Assembly: GCF_018691265.1 (NCBI RefSeq)
Contig: NW_024881313.1
Span: 2,472,501-2,536,500 of the forward strand
From: Tyto alba
Lineage: Eukaryota; Chordata; Aves; Strigiformes; Tytonidae
Direction: 5' to 3'
DNA: 64,000 nucleotides
The notes under the pieces were generated by a model, which did no database searches, had not been told where the DNA came from, and saw only the letters and a list, made by a program, of their open reading frames with translations. Below are positions 1 through 13,900 of this stretch, piece after piece. How positions within the stretch are numbered: the first letter of the stretch is position 1; every line of letters starts with the position of its first letter. Position numbers and translations under genes: made by a program.

Positions 1-335
1 GAGTCAAGAGAAGAGCCACTAAGATGGCAAAGGGACTGGTGCATCTCTCCTATGAGGAAAGGCTGAGAGAGCTGGGACTGGTCAGACTGGAGATGGGAAG
101 GTTCGGGGGGGGTCTTACCAAAATCTGTAAGTATCTGAACAGAGGATATAAAGTGGACGGAGCTAGGCTTATTTCAGTGGTGTCCAGCAACAAGACCAAA
201 GGCAGGGGGCACAAACTGAAACACAGGAGGCTCTGTCTGAACATCAGGAAGCACTTTTCTACTGTGAGGGTGACAGAGCACTTGCACAGGTTGCCCCGGG
301 AGGTTGTGGCATCTCCCTCCTTGAAGGGATTATCA
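1..335 (+). mobile_element. CR1 LINE fragment, end of ORF2
   Basis: Plus-strand sequence encoding the C-terminal CR1 ORF2 signature: Y-E-E-R-L-R-E-L-G-L, then K-L-K-H-R-R, N-I-R-K-H-F, and R-L-P-R-E-V-V. The same conserved blocks occur in the longer CR1 at 29.1 kb, but this copy clearly belongs to a different subfamily (G-H-K-L-K-H-R-R instead of the G-S-G-L-R-L type). The frame from base 24 stays open through the element. Homology fades at about 330, before the expected 3' UTR and tail repeat. The element continues off the left edge. Confidence 0.85.
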
Positions 336-834
336 GGTTGGAAAAATTTCAGAAGTATTTTGTTCTTTATTCCTTTTTTCTAAGATTTTCCTTTTTTCTG
401 AGCATCATTACTCCCATAGTAAACTTGGTAGCAAAGAAAGGAACCCAATGGAATTGCTCTTGTGATTTTCATTATGGCCCCCAAACCTTTTACGATTCTT
501 CCTTCTAACACAGAATCTGGCAATAATGAATTTGAGGTATTTATTAGAAGTTCTGAAGGTCAGTGGGTCTAAGTAATGCAGTGAACTTCATCATTGTCAT
601 TCATTGAAAACTCAGAACTTGCAATGTCTTTGTAGGAACAGAACTAACACTGACAGATGAATGCCATTGTGTTTTTCTTGATGCTGAAGTACACTTTTTA
701 AAATCTTAATCATGCTGTCATTAGCATCTAGTGCATGAGATGCACAGTGACATAAAAGCAAGAACATCTGGCACAGAACTGGGAGTAAGTTGTTGGCTGA
801 GTTTTACCTGGAGAGGATTGGTCCTTTGCTGAGT

Positions 835-1005
835 ATCATAGAATCATAGAATACCAGGTTGGAAGGGGCCTCAAGGATCATCTGGTCCAACCTTTCTGGC
901 AAAAGCACGCTCTAGACAAGATGGCCCAGCACCCTGTCAAACTGAGTCTTAAAAGTGTCCAATGTTGGGGAAAATACTCCTGCAGTGCTCCCACTAGCTC
1001 GGTGG
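835..1005 (-). mobile_element. CR1 LINE 3' end, inverted
   Basis: Starts with ATCATAGAATCATAGAAT, the reverse complement of the CR1 terminal repeat, followed by the inverted CR1 3' UTR (GGTTGGAAGGGGCCTCAAGG, then ATCATCTGGTCCAACC). Only about 170 bp remain, so it is a strongly 5'-truncated insertion. The inner boundary is approximate. Confidence 0.9.
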
Positions 1006-3348
1006 GATTTTAAATGTAAGAGTTGTGTACTACACCTTTGTAACAGAAATACTGAAGGTTAAACCAGATATCTTGATTTTCTTACACTCTGCTCAAAATA
1101 CATCTGATGAATGATTTAATTTTGATTTAAAAAAAAACCCTACAGTACACCATGACCTATGTAAAAATTGAATGCAAATTGGCACGTTTAAGGAATTACA
1201 TTTCTTAATCTAAAGAAGTTTGAAGACAAAAGGTTTCTCAAAATAATATATAATTGAAATAAATCTAAAGAGCAAGACTTGCTTTTAGTGAGACTACATG
1301 ATTTTTAATGATGGTAATAAAACCTAGCCAGTTCAAGACATTAAAATTATATCATGAAGTCACTTACTCGTTTTCTTATGTCATTGCATGCAAAATGGAT
1401 GGACTTACAAAGTTAAGATGGAATCAACAATATTAACTAGAATTTTGCATTTGTCACCCTGCACGTCATACAATTATCTGAGTTCTGAAATTGGGTGCAT
1501 ATTTTTAAATATTGTCATGATTACACCAATTCTAGACCTGCTTTATCTAGTCAGGTGCGAGTAAGCAGTGTGAGTGGCATTTTGGGGCATATTCCTGCAA
1601 AAAGTATCTCTCCTCTCCCAATTATATCCATTTTTTAGTTAGATGATTTGTATAGCTGTAGCTTTTAACTTCTGTTATGTACTACAGGAAGCTGTTAACT
1701 TTCCTGTTTCTTAAAGAATGCATGTCTGTTCATATAACAAGGCTGCATGCATGTGAACACGCAAAATTGTAGACCTCTGGTTAGCCATGGGTATGAATTA
1801 GCAGAAGAGTAAAATAGCAGAAAGGAATTCAAGTCAGGAGAACTAGAAAGTAAATGTTCTACATGTACATGCAAAGGATTTCTAAGGTGTTGGGCGATTT
1901 TAAACTAGAAGGCCATGACTGTGCAACTGGCAATCAGTTACAATGCAAAAAGTAAAAATAATTGAACATAATATCTACATTTTGCTTCACCATTCTGCAA
2001 ATGTGTGCATAAAGTAATGAGTACAAGAGAATGAGCTGATGAAATTTAGACTTTAAGTGGCTATAACAAGAATTCTTCTACAAAAGCTAAACAATTACAG
2101 GGTCGAAATGAAGTGCTCTCCCAGGGCCAAACCTGGCTTTTTGGCTGAGAATGGCCAAGGTGAAGTGGACAGTTTGGAGCATGGACAAAGATATCTCGGG
2201 GTTCTGCGTCAGATCCAGTGCTGTTACGAGAGGTGCTGGCAAGGAATCCCACCTCAGTTGTACTACACACATGATAGTGGCTTAAAGAGCATAGATGGCT
2301 GATGACCCTAGGTTTTTGCTGGAATGTTTACCTTAAGAAAGTGATTTTACCTTTCTTCACGCAAACCTTTTTAACTGTGTGTCAGCCAGAAGTAGATGAA
2401 ACTTGAACTGTTTAGAAAACTCTGCCCTTTGAATGTTGAGCCTTCCAGCAGCGCAGCCATGCATATTCACACTTACGTGGTTGTTAACTCTGCCTCGTAT
2501 CCTGAGGCAGGAGTTTGGGAAACAGAGGAAAACACATATAATTTCCAAGCAGATTGATAAGCCTTCACATTAAGGCTGTCAAGTGGGTTTTCAGGGTAGC
2601 AAATAAAAATCCGTGTGTTTCACAAATGATTTTGTTTTAGAAACTTACTGCTTATTACGTGATACTACCTTTCAATTGTTTTTTCCCCCTGTTTTTATAG
2701 AATTAACTCTGTTCTTATTACAGTCCTGGATGTTGCCTCACTTTTTTTCTCAACTGTTGATTTTATGGCATAATAAATAATACAAACTGTGCATGTTTCT
2801 TGGATTTATGCAGTATGTTTGAAAAGAACTGTTGCCTTTATTTAAATATAGATACTACATGCACTTATTGATGTTCCTATCAATAGCGACCTCATATTGC
2901 AAAACATATGACAATCATTCGAGAATTTGTTTACTTTCTGACGGCCTGTTCAGTAGCCTTTTGCTTCATAGAGTGTCTCTGGGGAGCCAAATTAGAGTCT
3001 CAACATTTTAAAAAGCACTTTCTGAAGATGAACAAAAAATGGTATTAAAAAAAGTGAAATTGGCTTTTCTGGGAGCATGCACACCATTTTGTTTTAAGAT
3101 GATTTTGGCAATATTAGCAGCACTGATCAAGAGTTTTCTTTGGATCTCTATAAGACTATCCATTTTATTCTTCAGTACTGGTCTAGAGGGTGGAATAAGC
3201 TTGAGATTTTAGATTGAAAAGTTAAGTATGGATGCAAATGTTCACACCTTTCAATAGTATTGCAGTATTCTTCCATGAACTGAACAATATTATCTGTTAT
3301 CTAAATGTTGTTGTTAATATTAAACTGGTATCATTTCATCACGGACAC

Positions 3349-3364
3349 AAAAAAAAAAAAAAAA
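3349..3364. repeat. Poly-A tract (A16)
   Basis: Homopolymer in the upstream intron; no retroposed body recognised before it. Confidence 0.9.
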
Positions 3365-5059
3365 GGATTTCAAAACTTGGCATAGAATATTTTTAAAATG
3401 CATGAGAAAATAACGATACACACTGTCTAATGACCTAATAGATACTGGTTTCTTTGTTACCTGCAGTTTCAACTGAAAGCAAAGTAATTATGGACAGTAA
3501 TATTTACCTGGGAGGTCTGAGCCCCTGCAGTCCCAGAACTGAATCTTTGCTCTTTTTCAGTGACACGGATTGTAGTCTGATGTGGCTATTCATATTTTTA
3601 CATTTCTGTAGTATTTAGTGTCTTCTACAGAATTTGATGTTGTCTGAACATCGTGGTACAAAAATGCTTCTTTCACTAGCTTTAAATTTTAGAAGGATCT
3701 GCATTTGTACACATCAGCAGCTTTATCCTCTGAATTGATAAATGCAGAAGTTAACTAGCGGTGATTATGATCAGTGCTATGCTACTCTTCCTCAATTTTA
3801 TTTCTAACTCTTCTGAACAGAGTATTTATTTTGTAATGAGTTGAGGTAGGGTACCTTTGCGTTCTTCTGTGGATCTGTGCTTAGTGCCTTGGGTTTGCCA
3901 TTTTGCTGAAGATCAAAAATCAGCAGCAGCGCCAGAGGCAGATGTTCCACTGCTGGCCATCAGTGGAAGAAAGTCTTTGTTACCTCTCCCCAGCACTACC
4001 ACAGCTCAGCGTTGCCTCAGTAAAACTCTGGGAACTATTATTTGAATTCCAGAATTTTTTTCCAGGCATGTCATTACATTATTGGTGTCACTCATTCTTA
4101 AAGTGTTCATAGTTACTTGCTTCTCAGTAGCTGGCAGTAGCAGCATTCCAGTGTCTTTTACTAAGATACTAGACCTTGGGGATTTAAATTACTTTTAAAA
4201 AATGATATCTGAGTCCATGTAAAATTTTACTTGAACTTTCTGATGTAAAGTCCTGCTCATTGTGCTTTCTTCCTAACAGTGCGTCAACAGAGAGACACGT
4301 TTCTCTTCCAAATCACTGGACTTTTATCTCTGAAAATCTAATGTTTGTAATTGTCTTAACAAGCATCAGATCCACAAAATACGTCCTGTTGGAAAGAAAG
4401 AGAATAATAAATATGCTAATACATGGTTTGCTGGGACATCGGCCTCATTTCTTATAAACAAGAAAGCGTGTGTATTAGAGCAGACCCCAGTATAAAATTC
4501 TTTTGCAGAGAGATTTGAACTCTTGTAGTTATGACATAAATGCATGTTTCAGAAGATAGAAAGGAACAGATGAGAACTAAGAACAAACCTTGGAGAATGA
4601 GTCTGCAGCCTTCATCCCTTCCACTGATTTGCTTGCTTTTTCATTCATACCTATTGAGCACTTTTCCCACTTCACAGTAATGCAACTGTCCTTAACTCGT
4701 GCCAATAAATATTTTACATTGGATGGTTACTGTATAGGTAGAGCATGTGAAATTAAGTTTCTTAAATGTTAATCCAATTACTTTTTCCTTGTGCAGGTCT
4801 TTTATTATGAAGACTTTACAATATGTACAATAGTATATTAGACAGTATATTTAAATAACACCAAATGAAAAATATCTGCAAAATAACCAGAAAACATTAA
4901 CATCAGCATTTGCCTTTGTTTTAATTGTACAACCTAAAGGTGGTATTAACACATGATTATGCATTTCATTTTCTAGTTTGATTAAAAACAATTGCATGTG
5001 CTTATTCATAGTTTAAGTGGTTCCAATTGGCTCTTGAAGTCTTTCACTTCAGTGAAGCA

Positions 5060-5150
5060 AATGGGATGTGGTAGACTTGAGTTCCAGTCTTCATTGCTCA
5101 TTTCACTTTGACCGATGAGTTTTGTGCAAGCCTGGGTTAACAAGGCTCAT
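5060..5150 (+). mobile_element. Weak MIR-like segment
   Basis: GACTTGAGTTCCAGTC (tRNA B-box-like), then TGCTCATTTCACTTTGACC and TTTGTGCAAGCCTGGGTTAA loosely follow the tRNA-derived and central MIR segments. Too diverged to be sure. Confidence 0.3.
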
Positions 5151-5385
5151 AGATATTAGTTTACAGAGTAGGGCTATATCATTTTTTAAATTATCCTTTT
5201 AGAATTGATAGCTTGTTGATATTACACAGTGTTAGCATTATTGAAACAGTCTCTAGAATTGTAAGGCTTAATTTATTAGCCTTTGTTCAAAATACTTGAG
5301 AAATGAATTAGTGAATGCTGTTCAGAAAGGATTTTAGATATCATTCAGCTCTATTAAAACTGCAGCAGATTCCAGCTTCCAAGGC

Positions 5386-5408
5386 TTTTTTTTTTTTTTT
5401 TTTTTTTT
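5386..5408. repeat. Poly-T tract (T23)
   Basis: Homopolymer; no minus-strand retrocopy recognised downstream of it. Confidence 0.9.
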
Positions 5409-7854
5409 AATTCAAGTTGCTTACAACTTTTCTTTTTAGTGATCCCAGCAGCCAAAGGGGAATGCAGAGGAGATATGATCTTGCCAAATTTCTTTTGGCT
5501 GTTTTACATGTAATTTTGTTCAAAACGTGTTTGGAATTGCATTACAAATTAAAAGAAAAAAAAAGACAAAGCATAGTATCTGCACTAATACAATTTAAGA
5601 AGTGTTGAAATTACTTTCTTACTGTGTAGCAATCACTCCCAGCAGTTGGTGAAAAAATAATCTGAAGAGTTTCTTTCCTCTCTGTTCTTTCTATTCAGTT
5701 ACACTGGTTGAAACCTTTTGCTAACTCAGCTGACATACCAGCATTTTCAAAGACGTTGTGGGAATGTCATCCACCTGCAGAACAATGTGAATAGCTTCAG
5801 AGTCTGACCTGTTGTGTGCGCAGGGGAATGTGTTACTCTTGAAGCATCACTACCTTAGGGAGGCAGCTTGGCAGTAGTTACAATGGCCAGTGATGCTACA
5901 AAATTTACAGTGGCAAACGAAGAATATTGTACGTGATAGAAACAGGAGGGTTATTTAGATAGGCATAATATACTGTAGTTACTGAAGTATAAATAACCGT
6001 GGAAGAAAGGGCCAGATTTTTCTCAAGCTATATGTGTTCTATACCATACGTTGTATTTAAAGGAGACGGAATCCTGATAAGCAATCATAGGCAGCTCACT
6101 GTAGAGGGTGAGGACGTATGGGAGACAGGGAGTCAGTGAAATGACCCGGTAGTCTTTCTGACTTACAGAGTAGGGGATGTGGCAGAAGGGAGGGAAGCTG
6201 CCCCACACCGTTGAGGTTACTTGCTGCTATTTTGGTTGCTTGGGAATAGTGGCAGTTGGCGGAAGCTAAAGCAGCCTTCACCCCTGCAGGCTAACACTGC
6301 TTTAGTCATCTTTGCTCTTATCCAGAGGACTTTTGCTTTCAACGTAATTAATAATCAAGGCCCAGAAGTAGTAAACACCAGTGTTTTTAGGAAGCGATCC
6401 TACCTGAAAGGTAATGCATTCACAAACATACCACTTCTGGTCTCAGCGTGGATCGTGAGCTCGCTCCCCACGCCGAGGAGCAGGGCTGTAATTTCCTGGC
6501 TTGCCAAGTCCATTCACCTGCTCTTCCCAGCAACTGTATCATAAAATTCTGTTCTATAACTGAACAACTTTTAACTAAAACCAGATTTAAAAAACTCACC
6601 CTCACAACTCAGCTTAAAAGGCTGAAAACTATCTAACTTTAGCTTGCATATATTTAGGGCAGTTTCCGAAACCAGAGTTTGTTGATATTTAGTATAACCC
6701 ACTCCGTGACCCTCCTTAGTGAAGGAAATCTGGTGAGATCTTACCCTGGAGTCACAATAGTAGTTTCCCTCTTTCTGGTTTCATTTGGTCTCCCGGGGAG
6801 AAGTAATAGTCTCCCATGTGACAGTGGGAGAAGGAGATGTTCACCTTAAGGACATGCATTGAAAATAAATCTGAAACACATTTCCTTGCACATAACTCAG
6901 CTCTTTACTTTGAAATTACCCTTTGGATTTTAGAGTGCTTGCAGAAAGTCTGTGAGCAAGTCTTGGGCAACTAAGACTATCAAATGGCTTATACCGTTCT
7001 TGAGATTTGTTTCAGTAGAAGGTGCAGGAAATATAGATTTAATTCTTTTATTCAAACTCAGTAGATGGTTTGGGACAATTAATTTCCAATTGTTTCCCAG
7101 TAGAGCAGATTTACTTGTATATTAATGAGGCACAGGTGTTAGGCCCCTGGTGCCTGCATGCCTGGGAGGCATATTTAGGTTGTTTATCTAGTCAGCCATA
7201 GGTACTGCAAGGTACTCAAGCTTGCCTTTAACAGTTTATACAGTGAGGCTTTTTAATTTTTTGATGTTTTTTTAAATTTGCTAGCACCTGTTAAAATTTT
7301 AAAACTGATCATGTAGAAAGAAGTAGAAGTGATTTCAATAGTAAATAGCACTAAATGTTAAAGAAAGTCATCTTCTATTATGCTTAACTGCCCAGCTTGA
7401 CATTAAGAAGAAAAGAAGGTTCATTTAAACAAATACGTCATGTGAGGAGCTAATACAGTCAACAGTATACTTTTCTGTTGCATATTTTTGGAATAGGTAC
7501 TTCTTTGTCTACAGCTGAAACATGAATGTGCTTATATTAATATTCATTTTTCTTGTTTATTCACTGAACTGCAGTACCAACATTTTAGAGGAAATGGAAT
7601 AGCCTCCATAGACATTATGAATTTCAGTAGCTGGCATAATTATAGCGATCTACATATTCATTAAATCCAAAGAAGAAATGTGTCCAAAAAGACAGCCATG
7701 CGTTTAGAAATGGTACACAACTAAATATATACATTTAAAAAAGTTCCTTGCCTCTGCTTATCCAAAACTGTGTAGTGTCATATAGTCCTTAAATCAGAAA
7801 AGGCTTTTTTTGTTTGTTTGTTTAAATGTACATTCCTTTTGCTTTTGCATGCAG

Positions 7855-7963
7855 TAAAGAATGGGAAGAACTATTTGTAAACAACAATTACTTGGCAACT
7901 ATACGGCTGAAGGGGATTAATGGGCAGCTGAGAAGCAGCAGGTTCCGTAGTGTTTGCTGGAAG
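7855..7963 (+). CDS. TBC1D5: TBC1D5 coding exon with LIR motif (first in window)
   Basis: Acceptor AG at 7853-7854 and donor GTAAG from 7964. The first base completes a split codon, then 36 codons follow, ending ...C-W-K at phase 0. It encodes K-E-W-E-E-L-F near the start; W-E-E-L corresponds to the N-terminal LC3-interacting region of human TBC1D5 (W59-L62 by family numbering). The segment [12 protein letters not shown] after it is the entry into the TBC domain. No frame continues sensibly upstream of 7855, so this is an internal exon and not a gene start. Confidence 0.96.
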
Positions 7964-10900
7964 GTAAGAAGAGAAAATATTTATTTACAGTTTGTGGTTG
8001 CAATATATCAACACATTACCTGATGCGCTGGAAGATTATTGATGCAAAGAATCATGAATTTTCCGAGAGACTTCATCCCAATGTTTTCCTACTCATTTTT
8101 ATAATTCATAGGACATTTGCTAATCATATTGAGTTGCCTTAAAGCTGAATTGCGGGTGATAGCAAAAGATTTAGGAAAGAATATCTTTGTGCTGGGTGGT
8201 GTGTTTAGAATTGAGTGCTACACAGCCATCTCTCCTCTCAGTCTGTGCAATGAAGTTGTGCACTGGAAATAAAAAGGAAGTTTTGTCTCACAATTTATGT
8301 TCTGTGGAGCTTGGGATTCCTTTAAATCAGTCTGATGCTTCTGCTAGCAGCTTTTCCCAATGAAGTGAGAAAATGAAGACCCATCCCTCTTGTAATGACT
8401 GGACAGAGAGGGAAGCCAGGTCTTCCAGTCTTAAAACACAGCAGGTCCTCAGAGGTCTCTTATTGTAGTTTTAAAGTTGCAGGGGAGGGAAGAGAGAACG
8501 AAAGCAAAGTAATACTGAGATGCTATACAAAGTCCAAAATAATTTTATTGCACTGGCATCAGGTCTTCTGTTCTGTACTATGATAGTAGAGAACATTTTC
8601 CCTAGTAGAGCTGTTGCATGTTAGCACTGATAATTTAAATTACCTCACTTGGGATTTCTCAGTCTTCACTTTGGCACAAAGATCTCTAAAAAGTAAATGA
8701 AAGTAATCTTCGTATGTGAATGAAAGAAATTTGGAAATTGAAATTTGAAATTTGAAAAGTGTGTAGCATTGAATAAATTTAAAGTTAATGAGGATACTTG
8801 CTTTGGGAGGCCAGATGAATGTATGCCACAGGCATTGTTTTACTAGTCTGCTGCTTCTTGAGCCTCTAAATTAGGAGACCGTAACTCGAAACCCTGAACT
8901 AACAAAAGCATCAAGTCCCTCACCGTCCACTAGTTAAATCAAGGAGTGGTTTTATTTTAGAAAGAAGGCTGGTTTTGTTTGCATGTCTGGATATGGGTTA
9001 GGGCTCTGTTTTAGACTGACTGTTTTAAAAACATTATCCATTTTTATGTTAAGTCCTGAAATATCTAAATATTTTTAATAATTTGCGAATGTTTTTTGTT
9101 TGTCAGTATTTACTGTTGCTTAACTCTTTGTAATGTGTAAATAAAAACATTTTTTAAAGCAAGAAAATACTCTGGTTTTTTCCTTATTTTATATGCAGTT
9201 AAATAGTATTTTCCAATAGGTGTTTCTTTCTAACCCTTTTTAAACAGAAATGTGAAATAATTGAGATGTAGGCATTCTCAAGGACTTTTTGCAAAATTGA
9301 CTCTTCTAACTGTCTTGCAGAATTCTAGAACATGTTGCTTTTCTATAGATTAAGATTTTCCCTTTCCACATTTCTTAGGTAGCGTGTATCTCTGAGTGCT
9401 TAGTTTCTGCTCTGCACTCATGTTTGGTTTTAAGCATGTTGCATTAGCTCATCAGTGTTATGTAAATAGCTTCAAGTTTTGTATATTTATTTTCATCTCT
9501 TTGCATTTTGTTTCTGCCTTGGAAGTCGCAGTCAACTTTACTGAAGTTGTGACAGTTTGCAAAGCTTGAGTTTGTGGTCTCAGATGTTTTTATTGCTTTA
9601 TTTCATAATGTAGAACTGCTGTTTTTTCCAGCTTCTTCTTTATTGACTGGAAGGTACTAAAGCCAGGAGTATTTTATAGGTCTTTGCTTTCTTCTTATCT
9701 GTAGAGTACTTCCTCCTTTCTGAGATGATTTATTTTGTCTGGTAAGATTTATATGAAAAGCTATGTTAAATTGATAAAACTTAATGGATTTATTTTGTTT
9801 TGTTGATAGTTATTTCTGGAGGTTCTACCCCAAGACAGAAGTCAATGGATTAAAACCACTTCAGACTTAAGAACTTCTTACAATAAGATCAAAGAAATTG
9901 TAAGTTGGCACAAAATAGGTTGTATACTCTCATGCTTTGGCAGAGATATTAATACTTACAGTATGACAGAAGAGGATTTGATTTTTTTTCTGTTTTTGCC
10001 CAGCACATTACAAACCCTCGGAAAGCAGGACAGCAAGATCTGATAATCAACAATCCACTCTCTCAGGACGAAGGGGTAAGTTGACCCTTGGTTTTCTCAA
10101 CACATGTGCTACTAAAATTATCATCATCATCATACTGACACAAGTGAGTTCTTGCTGAAGAAGACAAAATGGCAGGTACTGAAATCTCCCTTCTAAATTT
10201 CCAAACTGACTTGTGTTAACAATTGGTTCGCTCTGCTGAACAACCAGAAATGTTCATTTCCAAGTTAATACTCTGATTTTTCAGAGCTTACCACAGAGAA
10301 GGCTGTGATGAAGAAAAAAGCAGTGTTGGACTATAAGTCCAGTCTCACAGTATATCCTTTCTTTAACTGATAACCTTCTTTATCGTTGTGTGTTTTCATT
10401 TTATACATAAAATGGTTCTAGTTGAAGGAGTGTTTAAACAGTCAATATAAAGGGAATGCTGTGAACAGCAACTACTGAAGAACCCTCCTCTGGAAGACTG
10501 TTCAGCCTTGGAAGTTTTTCTCCAGCAAAAATAGAGTTGTTGTATGTCTGAGTTGTATACGTGCTGAGTTAATGTGTAAAGTACCAGGCTGCAAGATAGG
10601 CATTTCTTCCAAGGTTTTTAATTCTTTATAGTTAAAAGAAACAAAAGTTTATTTTCTAATCAGAAAGCAGCCAGCTGCAAAATGAAAGATCCAGATTTTA
10701 AAGCAATACGGAAAATATAGTAAAAGTATTTGGCCTGTTATTAAGTGCAAAGCATCCAGCTCTCATTGAAATTAATAGGACCTTCTAGTAGCTTGGTATT
10801 TTCAAAGTCATTACGCTTTGAGGAGGGCTTACATGTAGATTTAGGAGCTTAATTTTAGGCAACTTTTTTTGTTACGCTGTTTTTCTACTGCATTTTGTTA

Positions 10901-13900
10901 TACCTGAAAAGCTCTTAAGTATTTTATAACATATCCTTAAGCTTTTCTGTTAATTATGTCACCATATTTGAAAAATATTTTTCATTAAATTATCAAAATA
11001 ACTTAATACCACACAAAAAAATTGTTTGATGCATTTAATAGATTTACACCTGTAAAGACTGTCACGGATATCTTTGGTGGTACTACTTGTACTTCCATTT
11101 TGTTCAGACATGGAAGCTCATATTTTGTTTGTATTTAGTGCAGTACTCTGCTTCATATTTAATGTGGAAGGAGAAAGAGAATTACTTGCTGAAACATGGA
11201 AGTATTGATCGTAGGCACATTGGTGGCTCTGCAGCCAGTATGACTCTGCATGCCATCAAACCATTCTTTCATCCAGCTGGCAGAAAGTTGTGTCAAAAGT
11301 AGAAGATTTAAAGTGTTTCTGCTATAGTTGGTGATTATACGCAGTGGCACAACCTTCTTTCTGCCTGTGATGTCTGTAGGAGATAAAAGACAAAGGTTAA
11401 CATGTCAGAGTATGGGGCAAGGGATTAATCTATAAAACAAAGCCACGGGCCAAATCAGGCATAGGAATGAAGAGTGAAGTGCCTTTGAGCCTCTGCAGTG
11501 GCTTAGTGTTTTACCCTTCCAGTGTCCCGGGTTTTGCTTCCTTTTTTGCAGTGCAGATTCTGTTTCCTTCATCCTTCACTCTGATGGGCTTGGGTGGGAG
11601 CAGGGGCAGGGGAGTTTTAAAATCTGATCTAGCTTAATGAAAAGAGCTGTGAATTAAACAGTTGCTAGTTTTGCGTAACACGTTGTCAAGGATATAAATA
11701 CTTTTAAAGTTTTGGGTTTTTTTCATAGTTTGTAACACAAATGTAGAAGCTAATTAACATTTTCTTTTTTTTTTTTTTTTTTTGTTATGTTACCTTCCTT
11801 CTGCTAGATAACATTAATTTACTTTCTCTTTTGTTTCTGTGGAGCATAAGCCACCATGGCAATGAGTTGCTTACAGGGGAGCCAGAAATTCTGGAAGTAT
11901 TGTAGCCACTCTCTTTGTATGGTATTTCATTCACTGGCACTGCTGCTGTCTTAAAACTAACCTGCATGAAAAGATTGTTATAGATTTTGTTCCTTATGTA
12001 TTTTGATCAATGTGGCCAAGCTACCATTCCTTTACGATAAAGAATAGACTTTACAATACTTTTTCTGAAGCATACAAACAGCATTTGCTGTCTTCTTTCA
12101 GGTTAGCTTTTGCAAAATATTGGTAAACAAGGCTTGGAAACCAAAGAAATAGAATTGAAATGGTCATGAGCACAGATATGGAAGAAGCTAAACCTACTTC
12201 AAACTCTTTAAATTTATTCTTTTTTTTATGTTGACAGTAAGCTTTAAATACCCTGGCTTTCCCCATCAGAACTTTTTTAGAATGGCCAATCTTGAGCTGT
12301 GCTGTATATATGTACCATTAGAATGATGTAGTTTTCATGATAGGTGTTTGATCATCATACATTCCTTATTTGATTTTGCCTCCGCTAAGACAAACTAGCT
12401 CACTTCCAAACAATTTCTCAGTATGGAAATTACAGCGGCTTCCAATTAGAGTCTGTACATTTATAGGAAAAATGTAGTACAGTATGGCGAGGTAGACCTT
12501 TTTCCATGAGTGAACTACTGAATTTTTGTCAGTTGAGCTGCTGGTTCTGGTAAGTTTGAGTTTACTCTGCCTCTGTAAATATTCTTCATAGACTACTTAC
12601 AGGTAACTTACAGACCTGTAACCATCCAGTGAGCAAATAGTATGAGCCGAGCACAAGTATCTGTGAACTTAAATGTTTTCATCTCTGATCTAAACTGACT
12701 TTCTCAGATACGTTGGTCTGGTCACTAGCATTCTTTTTCACCTATAAAATATTGATATACCTGTCTACCAGAAATGTTGAGGATTAATAAGTTACTATTT
12801 GAACAGTACTTTACTGATGTAGTATATAAGCTTGAAGTATTAGTAGAAGTCTGTGCTTCATACAATTATTTTTCCTTATTTCAGAGTCTTTGGAATAAAT
12901 TTTTCCAGGATAAAGAGCTTCGAGCAATGATTGAACAAGATGTAACAAGGACGTATGTAGATCTTTAAAGAAATTTCTATATATAAGTTTAGATTCTGCA
13001 TTTTTATGTTGTATACATCATATTATGTTTTCTTTACTTTGGTTAGTGTAAATGTCAGGATTGTTGAACATGAATGTGTAGAAACATACATTAAATGTAT
13101 AAAAATACAGCTTTCTTGGAGTGAAAAATGAGAAAATAGAGTTAAACATTAAACCCTGGAGATTTATTGGTATCATTGAAGAAAAGCTCTTCTAAATTAA
13201 GATATTAGGAAATGTATTACTATGTGAAATTTAAAGTAGAATTTTCCATATAAAGCAGAGAAGGTAAGAGAAACTGAAAGGTCTTTTAACTAAAATATGA
13301 TCATAATAAAATATTGAGCAGATTACTTTCTTTAACTCTTAACAATTATTCAGTCAATAATAAAAAAAAAAGGCAGTTTGTACTTAGTAAGAGAAATGTC
13401 ACTCATCTAGAGAAGTTAAGCATTTGTATTTTTATTTATCACTTTTTTAGTGTTAATTGTCACATATGCCTTTTAAAACTTGTCCTAATATTACTCTGAT
13501 TATGTTTTCATCTTCTTGGCTCTTAGGTCATTGCTATTGAGGAACTTGTTTGAGTTAGAACACTTAATTCCTGAAAATATTTCTTTTCAGAGTGGAAGCA
13601 CTGACTGATGTGTAAATCTAATTAAATTCAATTACTGGTTTGCTACCATGTGAAATTTTACTGTATTGCAAATATTTTTCCTTATGACTTGAAAAAAGTG
13701 GTGATAGTCATAGATTTTACAAATCCCAAGCTCACACATTTTCATTTATAGAAACAAAGTCATGCAGAAGAAATCATTGCTGTCTGGTTTTCGAATATTT
13801 TATATGTCCGTCCCTAGACCCATTCTTGAATGCATTTTGCCATGAGATGTATAATTAAAATCTGAGTATGCTTTCATGTGCATTCTCACAACAGATGGTA

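Larger units (their letters stand above)
1..7854 (+). other. TBC1D5: TBC1D5 intron, 3' part (upstream of first visible exon)
   Basis: AT-rich sequence with no coding exon I can support. It would lie inside an intron whose 5' end is outside the window. Contents listed separately: a CR1 fragment at the left edge, an inverted CR1 3' tail, a possible MIR relic near 5.1 kb and homopolymer tracts. The intron ends in phase 2 at the acceptor 7853-7854. Short open frames here look like chance. Confidence 0.8.
10076..12884 (+). other. TBC1D5: TBC1D5 intron, 2809 bp
   Basis: GT-AG, phase 0. Contains a T19 tract at 11765-11783 and a likely MIR relic at about 12700-12830 close to the acceptor. Nothing else identified. 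Confidence 0.9.

Noticed and set aside
24..383. 119-codon open frame at the left edge as a host gene
   Set aside because: The protein is the C-terminal part of a CR1 ORF2, so it is annotated as a mobile element.
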